Assembly (NCBI GenBank): GCA_035610835.1
Contig: CM069452.1
Location: 66,002,919-66,066,918 of the forward strand
Direction: 5' to 3'
DNA: 64,000 bases
Origin: Ophiura sarsii
Taxonomy: Eukaryota; Echinodermata; Ophiuroidea; Amphilepidida; Ophiuridae
In this document: positions 32,100 through 45,486 of the stretch, one piece after another
How positions within the stretch are numbered: the stretch's first letter is position 1
Layout of the letters: the number at the start of each line of letters is the position of its first letter
Program-made: the position numbers and the translations under genes
The notes under the pieces: model-generated
Told to the model about the DNA's origin: nothing
The model's input: the letters and a program-made list of their open reading frames with translations, nothing else
Database searches by the model: none

Positions 32100-34300
32100 G
32101 GTCATTCCTCTTTGAATTATCTCCAAAATCTGATCATCTTACTTGTGTTTCCACCATTTAATCTGACCATGAAATTAATCTTTGGCAGTTGAGCTTACAA
32201 GAAATCGTAAAATCGAATCACGGTGTGATTTTACACTCAGACTTCCAATATTTATTTCATAATTTTCTGGTTTTTATTTTCATTGCCAAAGGTATGGTGT
32301 CCTCACATGTGCCTCAAGACTCCGTAATACAAGTCTATAACCTATGATATGATATGATTTAGATTATTGCTGCTCTCAGTATTTGAGGGACATTTATCAT
32401 GTTCGTTGAATTGTAAATGGACACTTTTGTGAATATTCTATGCGGTGTCATCTACCGAAGTAATGATTACAGGAATATTATCCAGTTTGTTTGTTAATGA
32501 CATGAAGGAATGGTGGTGAAATTAATTTGAAATTATGATTTTTTCCCTTCGATTTGAAATTTTGTTACTTGAAGGCCAAACAAGTTCATAAAAATCAAAT
32601 TTAGTTACTGGTGCGATTTTTAGGTAGGCCTGTTTCGTGTCAGAAATAATACTGATAATGTCTTTTATGAGCCTAAAATCTTCGCAAAAATGGTCTGCGT
32701 TGAGCGGTTGAACCGAAATATTACAATCCCTGAAACCACGAAAGACCACACTTTGATAAAATGACCATGATGACAAGCTTATGATTTATCAAGGTCATCG
32801 TGTTTAATTAAATCGGAAGAAAAGTGAGATATGCATCATCGTCAATGGGGATATATCTAAGTAATTTAATCAGCCACTGCTTAAACAAACAACACACCCC
32901 GATTAATAACAACAACAACACGGAATCGTTGCGTAAAGGGTATATTTATAATGCTAATTAATATGATTTCAACCAACGACACCCTGTATGTAAGTGCCAC
33001 ATAATTTAAAAATAAGTTAATAATTTTCTCCTAATTCCTATAAGACATCATTATGACTAATCTAAGTCAACACGATGTCTTATTATATATAGGACTAATT
33101 AGGCGGGAAATGACTTAGCTTTTCGTACAGTGTTTGGTGATATAGCCTTGTAGGTGCTCCTCTAGCGAACCGCATTGAAATGTTTGCAATAATTACCTAA
33201 TAAATCTTTGTCTATGATTAATTGTAAAAGAGTATGTCATTGAGTATATACATGTATATAAATAAAGCTAGTCTACATGTATACTGTATATCACCCAGTG
33301 TATTATAAATAAACCATGCAAGCATTGCGCGCCAAATCCATATACAATAAATTAGTATTCTAATCAAATTTAGCAGACGATATAGAAAAACAATATTCAT
33401 TTTGTTTAGGGAATCTCACTGACAGCTCTACTATATCATCCATCGGGTTAAAATTCATTTGGATATCACTAGTGTTGCCAGATCCGAAATTAAAAGGAGC
33501 CCAATTGGGCTACATTAAACTTGATTAAAGACGAGAAAGTGTGTTGTAGCAATTCAATTTTAACAGAAAATTGGGCTAGTCCGGCGAAATTCTTTCAGCA
33601 ATACTGAATACCTGTCCCCCTACATGACCTTAGGTACCAGTGGTATTATGTGCCATAGAAAAACGCTTTGACAGAAATTTACACAATAACAACCGGATAA
33701 TGATGATTTAGATGAAAATAGTATACATGTTTACCCACAGGACTATCTGGACCGGAGGATAATGTTTTCGGACTCATGATGAGAGAGCAGAAGTAATGTA
33801 AATAAGAAGCATTAATGTCGAACATTTTCTGAGGGTGAGTATTTTTACAATTTACTAATGGAATATCTCTCTTTCAATTTCTGTTGTCGATTAAATCAAC
33901 GAATGGAACATCGTGTGTATAGTTAAGGGTGGGTATAGATCAAAACAACTATAGGAATTTACATAGAAATATTATAGAAAACATTACGGTCCCGTTCCCT
34001 GTATGTTATCCAACTTTCTTGACCACGGCTTTGATGCTTTATCCAGGGTAATAAATCATCCCCTCGTACACCATTTATCTGATTTATTTCACACCACCTG
34101 TGTCTTGCTAGCGTGCTTGCTGCCATTTCCACCGCTGTCCTAAGCATGGCTCAATGTTCTTTAGTCTGGGTGTAACTAGAAGCCCTATATAACTTTTGAA
34201 AAATGTTGTTGTGTTAAGAAATTCCAACTTTTAACTTCAATTTGTCATAGAAACTAGTGCTATATCATATTTTAAAAACAAAAGTTCAAATTTCGAGAAA
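32100..34300. other. non-coding, no recognised feature
   Basis: AT-rich. A short AAC run lies near 32910. An antisense open frame at 33959-34147 has no family motif. Nothing else was supported. Confidence 0.4.
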
Positions 34301-34377
34301 AAAAAATCACATTATATTATCCGAAGAGCAGATTTTAGTTTTAAAACTAGGCAAGCCCAAATATGGCTAAAAGTCAC

Positions 34378-34536
34378 CATGTGTGCCAAGTCATGTGGCA
34401 AGACTGCAGCGCCTGCGGGTTTGCTACCAGTTCTACCGCTACCACACTCAAGGTCCTCCAGCATGCGGTCAAGGGTGTTGGGTGGACGTAATTCTTGGAT
34501 GGAACTTACTAATACTAGCGTCATGGCCAGTTCAAC
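34378..34536 (-). CDS. candidate isolated coding exon of unknown gene
   Basis: A 159-bp open segment, phase 0 at both ends, is bounded by TTGACAG| and a weaker CACATG|GTGACT. It encodes 53 residues beginning VELAMTLVLVSSIQELRPPN and ending GAAVLPHDLAHM. It is more GC-rich than its flanks, with varied codon use. I do not recognise the family and no partner exon was found nearby. It could be a real internal exon, a gene fragment or chance. Confidence 0.3.
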
Positions 34537-34876
34537 CTGTCAAACTTGGGCTCAAACTTTAAAGGCAATTGGAATGTAATGAACCATATTAGCCTTCTTG
34601 TGTGGACATCACATGGATATACAGGGTGTCCCACGAGGGAGAAAAATAATTCAAATTAAATTTCTTTTTTGTTTGTTCAGTAATAAGAGTGCGAATCCAA
34701 TGTTGGCCACTTTTGGACAAGGATTGGGATTTAACAGAAGAAAAATAAAAGCCTTTGAGATTCCAATGATGATTTATAGGATACATCAAATAATTGTGTA
34801 AAATACATCTAATATTCAAATATTCTTCTGAGGTGTATCATGGATAATATGGATGGAAATATGTTATTCTGCTCCA

Positions 34877-35033
34877 ATAAGGTTTATCGCGAATCGAAAA
34901 AAGCCATTGATTATACTTTTCTGTTGCATTGTGGGATCGCAAAAGGGCAAAATCTGCCCCGTTCTGGCTCCCACAATGCATCAGAAAAGGATAATCACTA
35001 TGGATTTTGTTCCGATTGGCGATAAGGCTTATT
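34877..35033. mobile_element. 157-bp foldback element
   Basis: The left arm (AATAAGGTTTATCGCGAATC..., with TTTTCTGTTGCATTGTGGGA) pairs with the right arm (TCCCACAATGCATCAGAAAA ... CGATTGGCGATAAGGCTTAT) with scattered mismatches, leaving a very short loop near 34950. Non-coding despite open frames on both strands. Confidence 0.65.
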
Positions 35034-35039
35034 GAACTA

Positions 35040-36940
35040 ACTATCAACGTTATTAATAGGTAGATTGTTATCGATTATGTTCAATTACACGCTGAATGGC
35101 GAATATATTAAAAGAGTTCTGTGCACGTGAAAAGTGGCCAAAGCTGAATTTGACATACCTGAGTAGCTAATTTGATAAAGAACGCTCCAAAATGGATAGA
35201 AAAAAAATATTATGACACATCAAAGATTGTTGAACATGATTAGTACTATTTCATGTACAATTCTTATATTTTTCATGACCTACAAAAACCACACGTTTTA
35301 TGGGACATTTTTATTGACACGCACTGTACTTTTTATATGGATCACATGGATGGTAAAATGGGCAGCAGCATCCCTTATACCATGCTTACATGCATGGGAA
35401 AGGATCGAGTCATGCATGGTTTACACATTGGAGTCACTTGAATGGCAAATGTACGTGAACGTGTTAACGTAACGTCTTGACCATTGCGCTAACTTCGCTA
35501 ATTCTGTAAGAACTCATGACGTCATCAAGACACGAATAATTTGCGTCCTCTTATATAAAGCTAATCCCTTATACATTCAAAAATCACATATACTATCGGA
35601 AATCAACTTCCTATGTCTAAACATGTCGATATTACTGTTGCGCGAATTTTCGCTGTTGCCCCTCAAAATGAGTTTCACTCATGTTATATTAATAAATTCT
35701 ACTTAAAACATCAAATTCATTAAAGAAACCCGCATGCGATCGATTTGAATAATGCCCGTCAAATAGTAACTGACAATTAGTGGACATGCATTCGATATTA
35801 AGCGTAGGTTATTAACCGGAAGAGCATATATATTTTATACGATTTTTGAAGCAAATCTTATGGACATCTTTGATTGAAATTATTAATTTTCTTTACAAAA
35901 GTTGAAAAGGGTAAAATACACAATTGTATCAGAGTCTGTAAATGGCAGTTTCAAATTTAAGTTGATTCAAATTTAGTTTTTAAACCATTGCTAAAATCCC
36001 TTAACACCCAATTCGAATGAATCCTGTTTTCAAATAATGTTTGTGAAATCGACCCTAAAAAGATTTTGAGTTATGGCCTGAAATAGTCGATTTGACAAGG
36101 GGAGGTCGAAAATTAGATATTTTCATTTTCGGAAAGATAAACTATTTTTCTATCACATTCCGAAGAAATAAGAAAATATTTTGGGTCTAAATATGTTTTT
36201 AAAGTAATTTTAGACAAGGCATTTTATTCTTACATCTCAAGAAATGAACGCAAAGAGAGGAACAATTTCTCGAAATGTCTTGAAATACCTTGTTTACATC
36301 GTCATTTCCACGGGTTTAAAATAGAATCCCCTATGACAAATTTGGTAAGGTCTTAAAGGTAAGGGATTTCCGGAGCAATTAATAGTAGTTTGAACCCTGT
36401 AAATTCCCAAATGAACCGATGACAGGCCGTTTAATAAGAGGTCTTTGGCATAAACAATCTTTCGATTAAGTTTTGACAGAATATTTTGGAGAGCAAAGTG
36501 ACGATAAGCTTCACTGACTTTGAAGGCTTTTTCTCCAATTCAATAATTCAGCGGTGATTAACTTCAATTTATCATCATTTCACTTTAATATGGCCTATTA
36601 TGACAACTTTGGTGTCATTTTAACCTGAGGACATCTACTTTCTGAAAATGTGAAGAAAAATAATACCTTTTTTATTTTTGCTTCTTTACTCTCATTTTGG
36701 GGTGCCTGGTCACATATGTCAATTTCACTATTGTTGATAATTGAGGTATATTTTCAGACGTTGAATTGGAAGTAATCAGGATTCGTAAATAACAACGGAA
36801 TTCGAACACAAATTCTTAGTTCTTAAAATAATTACAACATAAGGGGCGCACTCTTCGACCATTTCTTATTTATACTGCACTTTGGCTATACGAGCCATAT
36901 TGTTAAACATTTTCAAGATCTCTTGTTTTATATTATTGCA
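35040..36940. other. non-coding, no recognised feature
   Basis: AT-rich DNA with only short unrelated ORFs. No element ends or exons were identified. Confidence 0.4.
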
Positions 36941-36944
36941 ACTG

Positions 36945-37032
36945 CAAAAAATCTCTGCAAATTTTTGAAATATTTTGTGAAATTTTAGAACTGTCGTCTG
37001 CAGTCGCATGCCTGTCGCATGGAAGGTGTTAA
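36945..37032 (-). mobile_element. piggyBac-like MITE, copy 3 (reverse, truncated)
   Basis: Only the end is present: TGAAATATTTTGTGAAATTT, CTGTCGTCTGCAG, then CATGGAAGGTGTTAA at 37032, corresponding to the left end of the forward consensus. Confidence 0.6.
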
Positions 37033-39660
37033 AGAACAATAATTATGAAAATCGAATACTTTCCACTTCACGGTCGATGGCGTAATCTCAATTCAATTCA
37101 ATTTTCTGCGATAAGATAGACAAGTGTTTTAAAACATAAGGTACACATTATTCATAAAATTGTAGGGTGACTGCGTTTGAGATAATGCAAGCAATCACTT
37201 TCCCGCGTTTTCTGTCAAAATCCGACAGGACTTGTATGAAGTGATGATGATGACGATGAAGCGCTTGTCCTACAGGGCATTCATGTGGACATTTAGTTGT
37301 ACCGTCATCCAAACACTGAGATGACTGAAGCCAATTTCACCTCATAATTACTGCTCACATAGCTTTACCATTTTTTCATTACTAAATACCAGTTTGCTTC
37401 CTTTCTCATATCTTTGATACTCGGAAAATAGACAATAAAATAGTTAAACGTATCATTCTCGTACTATTTTGATACTGCTTATCTTTCATTTTTAATATGC
37501 CTACTTGTATTTTTTTCCAACGGGCAAATCTGAAAGTATTTCCTCTTTTTGCCCGAGCCTTCCCCTTCCCCTCTTTAGTTACGCCCCAGTCTGTTGTCAA
37601 ACGTTTGGTGAGGTATACCTTAAATATTGACATTGATTTGATACGAATATTGTAACAATGAACAGGATTAACGGGATCAATGTTATTAGCTATTTTATTA
37701 GAAAAAGAATAGAATTTTAGTAAGAGTGTAGAACCCGGTGCTGCACATATTCTTTTCCTTCTTAAAAAGACATTTTGGATCAGAAAATAAAACACGGGAT
37801 CTGGAGTGAGAACGTAAGGTTTCCCTGCATATGTCGTAGTTTACTGGAATCATCGCGGACTACCAAACTTTGTTCACCAAAACTATAATAAGCTATATAT
37901 AGAAATCCAATTTTTTTTCTTCGCGCTAGTTTACATCATTTTTAAAAACCCCACATCAATTCATAGATTAAACTGAATGGATTGTGCAGTGTGCAATACG
38001 CCATGATTTTGGTGAATGACGCGTGTTGATTCCTCTCTATCTATCATAAAGCCGAATCCTGCATTCATAATTTAACTCACTTTTTGGAATAAGACGATCT
38101 GACTGTGACACACCTGGCCTGGATGTAGTATAGATGTAAAATAGTTGAATCACACACCGTAAACATCTATTAAAAACCCCGCAATAAGAGCAGTGCCATG
38201 CTCTTAACGTGCTATGTCATTAAGTTGTATAAAATCTCATCCCTTGTCGTTTCCTTCGATTCTATCTTTTCTGCAACTGGCAATTTTCATTAAAACCCCG
38301 AGGTACAAGCGATGAAAAGGAAACATCCCTAAATTGGAAAATGGTCTGAGAAGTTGACCACGTGAGACATGCCGAAGTCGATGACCTGCGCAGCGTTTTG
38401 CCACAGGTAATATTGCCCGGGTAATATTGTGATATTGCAACATTGTGCGTTTGTTTGGCGTAAACATCACAAATTTGTGGCGTATTAAACAAGCTCCCTT
38501 TTTTTAAGTAGAGCCGGTATCAGGAAATGGATGAGAGTCCCATAAATAGAAGTCTAAAGGCGCGGACTAAATTCTAAACTTGTACGTCAGTTATACCGCA
38601 CATAGCTGTAGCAGCCTACCTTTTATTGCCCACGGTAAAAAATAACGGTTATTTCATGTGTTAGGATGGCACTTTATGGAAAAAATAAAAATTTGATACT
38701 TGATTTGGGTACCTTGTTGAAAAGGGACGGGAAAATCTTATACATTTATCTTTAATGAGTATAATTTGTTAGGAAAGATTTCTGACTACAAATTTTCACG
38801 CAAACAATTTATGATTATTACAATGTTACAGTGGGATTTCGAATTGTCATTCATCGCGGCAATCTAATTCCCAGTAAGTGATTTTCAAAAACTACATAAT
38901 ACGAAAGTGATAATCAGGATGCTAATACCCATTATTGAATGTCTTGCATTTTGATCCACGCACCAGCAACCGACTGTAACGCCTTCCAACGTCATTCTTG
39001 TTTTACGATTTTCCATTTTCGAATTGTGGATTTTGAGTGAGTGAGGACATCAGACTATTTATTAAGTGGCAAATATATAATACTGCAATTATTCTATAGT
39101 TTTTATTGTACTGAGGCAGTTAGTTTCTAAACGTACCCTCGTCGTATAATAATTACTAGCGTGACATGACAAGAAATCCTTCGTACCGGGTTGGTGATTT
39201 TCAGCATAGTTGGGGGTTTAGTGGTAAAACTGTAGGCTGCTTTTACATCTGAATTTAACCCTCCCTTTACGTATGATATTTACTTGCATGTCACAAAACC
39301 CTTCCGGGAACCCTTCGTACCGGGGCTGGTAAAACTGTAGGTTTAGTGGTACAAGCTACTTTTACATCTGAATTAAGCCATCCCCTGTCAGGGTATCAAT
39401 ATGGCAACACTGACTTACTAAAATCGGTTGGTTGTTAGACCAGAGATAAGGCAACTCATTCATGAAGTCATTTTGGACAAGAAATTTACCACCTGGTGTA
39501 GGGTTCTGCCAAATGTTGACTTTTTTTGTTGCTGAAATCAGTATAATTAGGAGAATTTTCCCCTAAAATGACCTTAAACAAGATAGGCTCGTTACCATGG
39601 CAAACTTTAGGCAAAATCTAAAAAATATGTGTCCAAAAGTTTGTCAACCTAGAAAAAAAT
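37033..39660. other. non-coding; one direct-repeat pair at 39178-39390
   Basis: CCTTCGTACCGGG...GGTAAAACTGTAGG...CTTTTACATCTGAATT is present at about 39178-39265 and again at about 39312-39375 in rearranged form. The rest shows no recognised feature; the minus-strand ORF at 37406-37795 has no family motif. Confidence 0.4.
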
Positions 39661-39663
39661 TCA

Positions 39664-39912
39664 CTCTTAAAGATTTCCACGCTGCTATTATTTTTACCAT
39701 AAACAAAACAGATTTCAGAAACCTTTCCCAACTTTCGAAGCTCATCTTAAGAATGTTCTGAACCAATACTAGGCATGTTTGTACTAGTTATAATGCATTT
39801 CTCATGGTGATGCCAAAAATGGTGATGGAATTCAATAATTCTTACATTGTTAAAACATTTTGTGAAATTGTTGAATTGTTGTCTGCAGACGACTGCCGCG
39901 TGGAAAGTGTAT
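39664..39912 (-). mobile_element. piggyBac-like MITE, copy 4 (reverse, degenerate ends)
   Basis: CTTAAAGATTTCCACGCTGC at the left and CCGCGTGGAAAGTGTATAA at the right, with the family interior (ACCATAAACAAAACAGATTT, GTCTGCAGACGACTGCCGCG). Both TTAA sites are mutated. Confidence 0.72.
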
Positions 39913-40214
39913 AAGGTTTAGATACGGAAACGTGATTTCAAGTAGTCAAATGGTGTACAGTACAGTACCACACGAATGCTAGTATTATAGGCGTCAGAAC
40001 ACAAAATATGATAGGTCGGCATTCATATTCAAAATTGTCGTACTTCTGTTCTTATGGGATGAAAGGAAACCTACTATATCGCCACATTACAGTTTATACG
40101 AGAGGAGGTGGATCAGTAAGTTCTGTCATGTCTTAATTGCGTTATGTCAGCCTTTACATCACATTCTTAGCTCCCTCTTATGTAAATTTAATGGGGATAT
40201 ACTTATAGTCTATT

Positions 40215-40553
40215 TCTGCAGCTAGTGAAACGCGGTATCGAATCATGCTGCATCATGACAATGCAAGTCCTCACAAAGTTTGCCTCACCCAAACAATCCT
40301 TGATGAAAATAGTATCCATTTGATGAAACATCCACCCTAATCGCCCAACTTGGCTCTCTACGACTTCTGTCTCTTTCCCAACAATCAAATCAAAGATTGC
40401 TGGGAGGCCTTTTTCAAAGATCCAAGACCTAGCCAAAGCTGTATATTCAGAGATGAGACAATCCCTTCTTTGGAGTACCGCCCATTTTTCGCGATGTGGA
40501 GGATGAGGATGTAACGGTGTGATGAAAGCCACTTCAAGGGAATGTCACTGTAG
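40215..40553 (+). pseudogene. mariner transposase C-terminal fragment (DD34D), dead
   Basis: The + frame from about 40240 reads LHHDNASPHKVCLTQTILDE and continues to HPP*SPNLALYDFCLFP. The Asp at 40257-40259 and the next catalytic Asp at 40362-40364 are separated by exactly 34 codons, the mariner DD34D spacing. A stop (40338-40340) replaces the Tyr of the usual PPYSPDLAP motif. A one-base frame change after CLFP leads to IKSKIAGRPFSKIQDLAKAV, and the tail HFKGMSL ends at a stop at 40551-40553. The N-terminal half and inverted repeats were not found. The antisense ORF (40203-40532) is a shadow. Confidence 0.88.
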
Positions 40554-41366
40554 TTTTTTGAAATTGTACGGCCATCTTCAGAAACTAGGGCCGAGTGACA
40601 ACACTTTTTGATTCGCCCTCGTAGGAAGATATAATTGGCATAGTTGAGTGAAGAAAAATAATAATAAACATATCATGAAAAAGAATCTCGTTCTTTTTGA
40701 TACGTGCAGAAGGTCTTTACCTAAATGTCAAATCAGCACACGAATTCGGTCTCATTTCTGAAATTGCGATGGATTGTGTACATGTAGGGAGAACTAGAAA
40801 ACAATGGGAGACGGGGAGAGCAACTGCCGTTCAAAAATGTAGATCCCGTAGGAACTACTTAAATGATGCCCGTAGGGACACAGTTTCCTTTGTTGGTTAT
40901 ACATAGATGGACATATTACGTTCGTCCTTACCATGCTCTCGGTTTGCACAACGATCAATATCTCATTGTATGTCAAGATCTCATTTGCGAAATTATTTGT
41001 CAATCCTATAGATGTAAATGACGATTATGTTATTGAACCAACATGAAATGATGTGATGCAAAGAATCAAGCGTATCTAGATTTGCATATGGCGTGTGCAT
41101 TGTATGTTTACGTTTACACGTTCTTCCTTAAAAAAGACAGACACGAAATAGCCTACTCCTAAGGAGATGGAATATCAACTCCAATTTTCAAGTCCACAAC
41201 AAAATAAGTAGGCTTACTTAGTGCTTGTAGAGGTCTAAATTGTAAAATCTGACAGGGAAATATGATCGATCTTGTGTTTGATATTGTACATTGGATGTTG
41301 TAAGTTGAACTTTGTTTGTTTGATCTTTGTTAGTATCATTTTTATAAAAAAAAACACCGTTTGCTA

Positions 41367-41593
41367 TTAACACTTTACACCTGGCAGTCGTCTGCAGACT
41401 ACAGTTCAAAATGTAAACAAAATGTTTCAAAAAATGTTAAAAATATTGAATTGCATCACCATATTTGGAATTACCATGATAAATGCATTAACATAAGTAC
41501 AAACATGCCTAGTATTGGTTCAGTAATTCTTGAGATAAGACTTTGAAAGTAGCTTGTGTATGGTCAAACTAATGGCCGCGTGGAAAGTGTTAA
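41367..41593 (+). mobile_element. piggyBac-like MITE, copy 5
   Basis: TTAACACTTTACACCTGGCA at the left and GGCCGCGTGGAAAGTGTTAA at the right: 227 bp, TTAA at both ends. The interior shares TGTTTCAAAAAATGTTAAAA and CCTAGTATTGGTTCAGTAAT with the other copies. Confidence 0.85.
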
Positions 41594-42400
41594 AACGTGT
41601 AAACCATCCATGATTGATATAAGGTGTATGAAAAAAGTTTCAATTTTTGCAGTTTTTATCATGTATATTGATTGCACATATGCCAGATTGAGAAAAAATG
41701 GCGGCCGTCACTGGTAGCAATCATGAACGAATTACTGAAAGTAATGACGTCATCACAACGGCGAATGACTTTTGGTATTATGTTTTGTCGTCAGTATTGT
41801 TTGCCCGAAGGATTTAAAAGTTCGACGCCTTTCCCGTTTTCATGTTAAATCACTGCACTCATATCTTTCAGCCCAGCCTAAGCGAACCCCGATAACCTGA
41901 AAAATGAAAAAAAAATACGACCGTAGTCATCAATCATATCAGCAATATCGAATAAGGTCTCATTTTCTAAATTGCCATACTCGGTAGTTGTATAGGAAAG
42001 TAACCAAACAGTATAGAATGGTAAAAAGCAATCGCTACTCTCCCGTAGAACCCAGAGGAGTGCAGTAATAAAGGCCATAGGGATACGCTTTCTCTAGTTA
42101 TGATTATACCAAACAGATGCTAATGTATACGTTCTCCCTCCCGGTCTGCCCGATCCGTTGTTAAGTGAAAGGCAAGACCTCATTTTGTGAAATAGATTCC
42201 CCCTTCACGTACACACCTAATTTGTGCCCGGTCTTAACTATTGTCATTGAGCCCCCACACAATATTGCTATATGAAGTTAAATATAATGCTATGACTGTT
42301 GAAAGTATTCTTGTTTTCCGACCTCCCCTTTGAAAGCAATCAAAGTACGAACAACTCAGTACCAACTCCTTGATCCTTAAAATACATAAATGGGACAAAT

Positions 42401-43008
42401 ACACCTAGCACATAAAGTTCCTGACCAGGTGCTTTGAGGTTGGCTAAGGCTAATTAAAAATAGATAATTGGTACCAAAAATCTAAAATCAAAATTAAATG
42501 AGCAAATTTCTTCTCCGCAGTTTGATACCTCATTCAAGAAAATCGATTGGATACTTTTAAAGTTATGGCGATTTCAATAACCGCGCATAACAACAGCAAA
42601 GTCGCACTAGTATAGGAAATCATTGATTTGTGTGTGATTACGCTCTAAAAAAACTCACAGCTTATCAGCTAAAACTGCTATTCTTCACAGCTAGTCACAC
42701 CCTTTGTCCCGAAAATTGCGGTTATCACTCCAGACCCATACATCTGGCTCGTTCAGATAGCACACAGTTAAGACAGTAATCACACACAAATCAATGATTT
42801 TCTTATACCTAGTGCAACTTTGCTGTTGTTATGTGCGGTCATTAAAATCGCCATTAAAAGTTTCCATTCGATTTTGTTGAATGAGGTATCAAACTGCGGA
42901 GAAGATATTTGCTCATTTAATGTATATCGCAGATTTTTGGTACCGATTATATATTTTGAATTAGTTAACCTCAAAGCACCTGGTCAGGGACTTTATGTGC
43001 TAAGTGTA
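42401..43008. repeat. large inverted repeat, arms about 235 bp, loop about 135 bp
   Basis: 42401-42640 (ACACCTAGCACATAAAGT..., GACCAGGTGCTTTGAGGT, ..., GATTTGTGTGTGATTA) is matched in reverse by 42777-43008 (TAATCACACACAAATCA..., ACCTCAAAGCACCTGGTC, ..., TATGTGCTAAGTGT). Substitutions and small indels are spread along the arms. ORFs at 42780-42974 and 42820-43098 lie in the arm and are not genes. Confidence 0.85.
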
Positions 43009-43773
43009 TATCATCTGCAGTATGATGTACGGACAATTCCTGCACTGGGATCGAGCTTGTGTCATGGTATTTTGTTAAAAGATTCACATGTTGTATGAAT
43101 TGTCAGTAAAATATGCAAGGAATTTACGTTGGCTTGTATAAGTCTGTTCATACATTTCGAAACCGCAAACGTGTTCGAAATTATTTCCAGCGATTCCGTG
43201 TAAACTTCAATAAAGCCTATACCTAAAGCTGTCGATAAAAGTCATTGACATTTCAACTACACAGCGCCATCTATCAGTGTGATTGAATTGTGGCTTCCTG
43301 TCAGCAAGCGGAGTTTCAGCTCCCTGATTTGATTTGGGTTTACCCTTGGTGTAAGACTGCACGAAATGGTAGCCTAGCACAAATGCTTTTGTTAAAGGAT
43401 TAACTGATTGTTCAGCTTTATTCCGTAATAGAGTCTTATCACCAATAGTGTCTAATTCATGGATATCTTACACCAAGGATACACCCTGATTTTGGGTTCT
43501 CCTGTAACTCCTTGTTGTTGCGCTCTGATGGGATCTATTTGGGCAGCACTTATATTTCACACGCCATTATTCATCAATTGGCAATTCCTCTTTATTGTGT
43601 GCACAAAACACGTCAAGTCACGTATGAAAAGTCTCGGTTAAACATTAAAACCCGTTTATTCGTTTATTAAACTCAATTGGCAGGTGTTTTGGTATTATGA
43701 CAAAGATACTTCGTTGTTCTTTGATATGGAAACAAAATAAGCACTGCAGATTGTTATACACTGCGCATCCCGC

Positions 43774-43774
<1 letters not shown>

Positions 43775-43809
<35 letters not shown>
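43775..43809. repeat. poly-C tract, 35 bases
   Basis: The longest homopolymer in the window. A stop-free Pro ORF across it is an artefact. Confidence 0.95.
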
Positions 43810-44120
43810 AGTTAATAGCGTTGTTACGACTTCTCGTCTTTGGCAGAATAATGGCCAAATCTGTACATTTTTAGAAATTACGAACAGAGAAGTGTAAAAG
43901 TCAAAAGTGCCTTAATAGGGTTAATACAAATTAAAATTCGGATCCATGCGAAATGCACGCAGAAATAACTCATCTTTACTTGAAGCAATTTAGCTAAATT
44001 GTAAGTCGTGAGACAAATACGGTACGAAGCATCTTCTACATGTAGTACAACGTTTACAGTTTTCGGAGACATACATAATTTGAGCATATTATTTCAAATG
44101 AATAAAGCATTTCGGAAATT

Positions 44121-44453
44121 GGAAAACGTGTACTTTCGTTCAATACTGGAACATAACAATTGCCAGTATCGGTCAATACTGGAACACCAAGAGTATCGGG
44201 CGATATTGGAACATTTTTATGTTCCAGTTTCGGGCAATACTGGTACACTGACTTTGTACCAGAATCGAACGATAGTGGGTGTTCTAGTATCGGACGTACG
44301 CCAGCGATTATGGTCAGACGCGCGCGTGACGCATATGATGCACAGTGCGATTGTTGTATTCATTCGCTGCTGTAAGGCGGCTTCGCCAATTTGGAACTGA
44401 TCAAAGTATAGTACAGTCCAGAATCTGGGACCTAAAGTACTCTTTTTCCAGCG
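44121..44453. mobile_element. palindrome-array element B
   Basis: It starts TTGGAAAACGTGTACTTTCG and ends CTGGGACCTAAAGTACTCTT with TTCCAG. About six CCAGTATCGNNCGATACTGG-type units (e.g. CCAGTATCGGTCAATACTGG) fill the left 170 bp. The right third (about 44295-44400) is a different segment (GCGCGTGACGCATATGATGC...) that recurs at 51220-51350. Confidence 0.72.
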
Positions 44454-45486
44454 TTTCTCTTAAACTGTATTGTTTTTTGTGGGAAGGGGAATCGTTTACA
44501 AAGAGGTGAATATTGAATATGATTCCAAACATTTAAAGAAATAGTAAGCACTATTTATCATATGTAATTTGAATTCGGGGCTCGGATTCTAGATAAACCT
44601 TTTATTACATGTGTCACAATATTACGTCTGTACTGAACTTGACATTTGCGACCAATTTTATTTAAAATTCAATTCACTGTGTAATATTATATTTCATTGT
44701 GTAATTCCACGTCATTCTATCGATTTATTTGCACTTCAATTACTTTCCGTTGTCGTTTTTAATTTCTTGGAAATATTGGTTATAAAGATCAGTCCAACTA
44801 CGTTAAAACCACAGGACCTTGAACTCGTTCGACGGCTTTTGTCATCTATTTAATGTTTTCATCAAATCAACACATCAACATTGATAACTATTAGTACTTT
44901 TGTTTGCCATTTCTGGGTTGGTAACCTGCGTCGCTTTTCATGCAGATAAACAAAGATATTCAATAGAGAATAAAGAAACAGTTGATTTTTTTTTCAATTG
45001 AAAAATTGGCAATGCCCTTGCTGGAATTATGGTAAAATCGTATTCAATTTGATTTTCAAAATTGGATATTACTTGAGTGTCCAGAATGGTTACAATAGAT
45101 AAAAATGTAATAACGTCATACAGCGACAGCATAGAAGTTTTTGGAAAGCATTTTACGCCGGAAGACTTCTTATTCTTTCATATGATTCGAATACGATTCG
45201 CTTTCCAATCATTAAGTACTACATTGTCAGACGCGACGCGTCACTATGTTAACCGGAAGTTGTGGAAATTACATTTTTATAACATTACAATTATTCTGTG
45301 CATGAGATAGATATTGTAGGTCGTTGACGTTTGACTTATGTTTGCTTTAATACAATCTACAGCTAGACATTGAATGCATTTTAAATGATTGGGAATTTTG
45401 TTTATTCCATTGATCTAGTAAGAAAGACTGTTAGGTTACTACGTGGCCAATTTCGTTAGACTTATTTGAGGACTTTTTACTATGAT

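Noticed and set aside
33959..34147. Minus-strand ORF with GDDLLPWIKHQSRGQESW
   Set aside because: Looked like a retroelement fragment, but no family motif could be confirmed.
34598..35047. Overlapping ORFs on both strands near 34.6-35.0 kb
   Set aside because: The later ones fall inside a foldback whose arms give mirrored ORFs; none has domain features.
40203..40532. Minus-strand 109-residue ORF
   Set aside because: It is the complement of the mariner transposase fragment, whose catalytic motifs are read on the + strand.
43697..43897. Poly-proline ORF
   Set aside because: Created by the 35-base C run.
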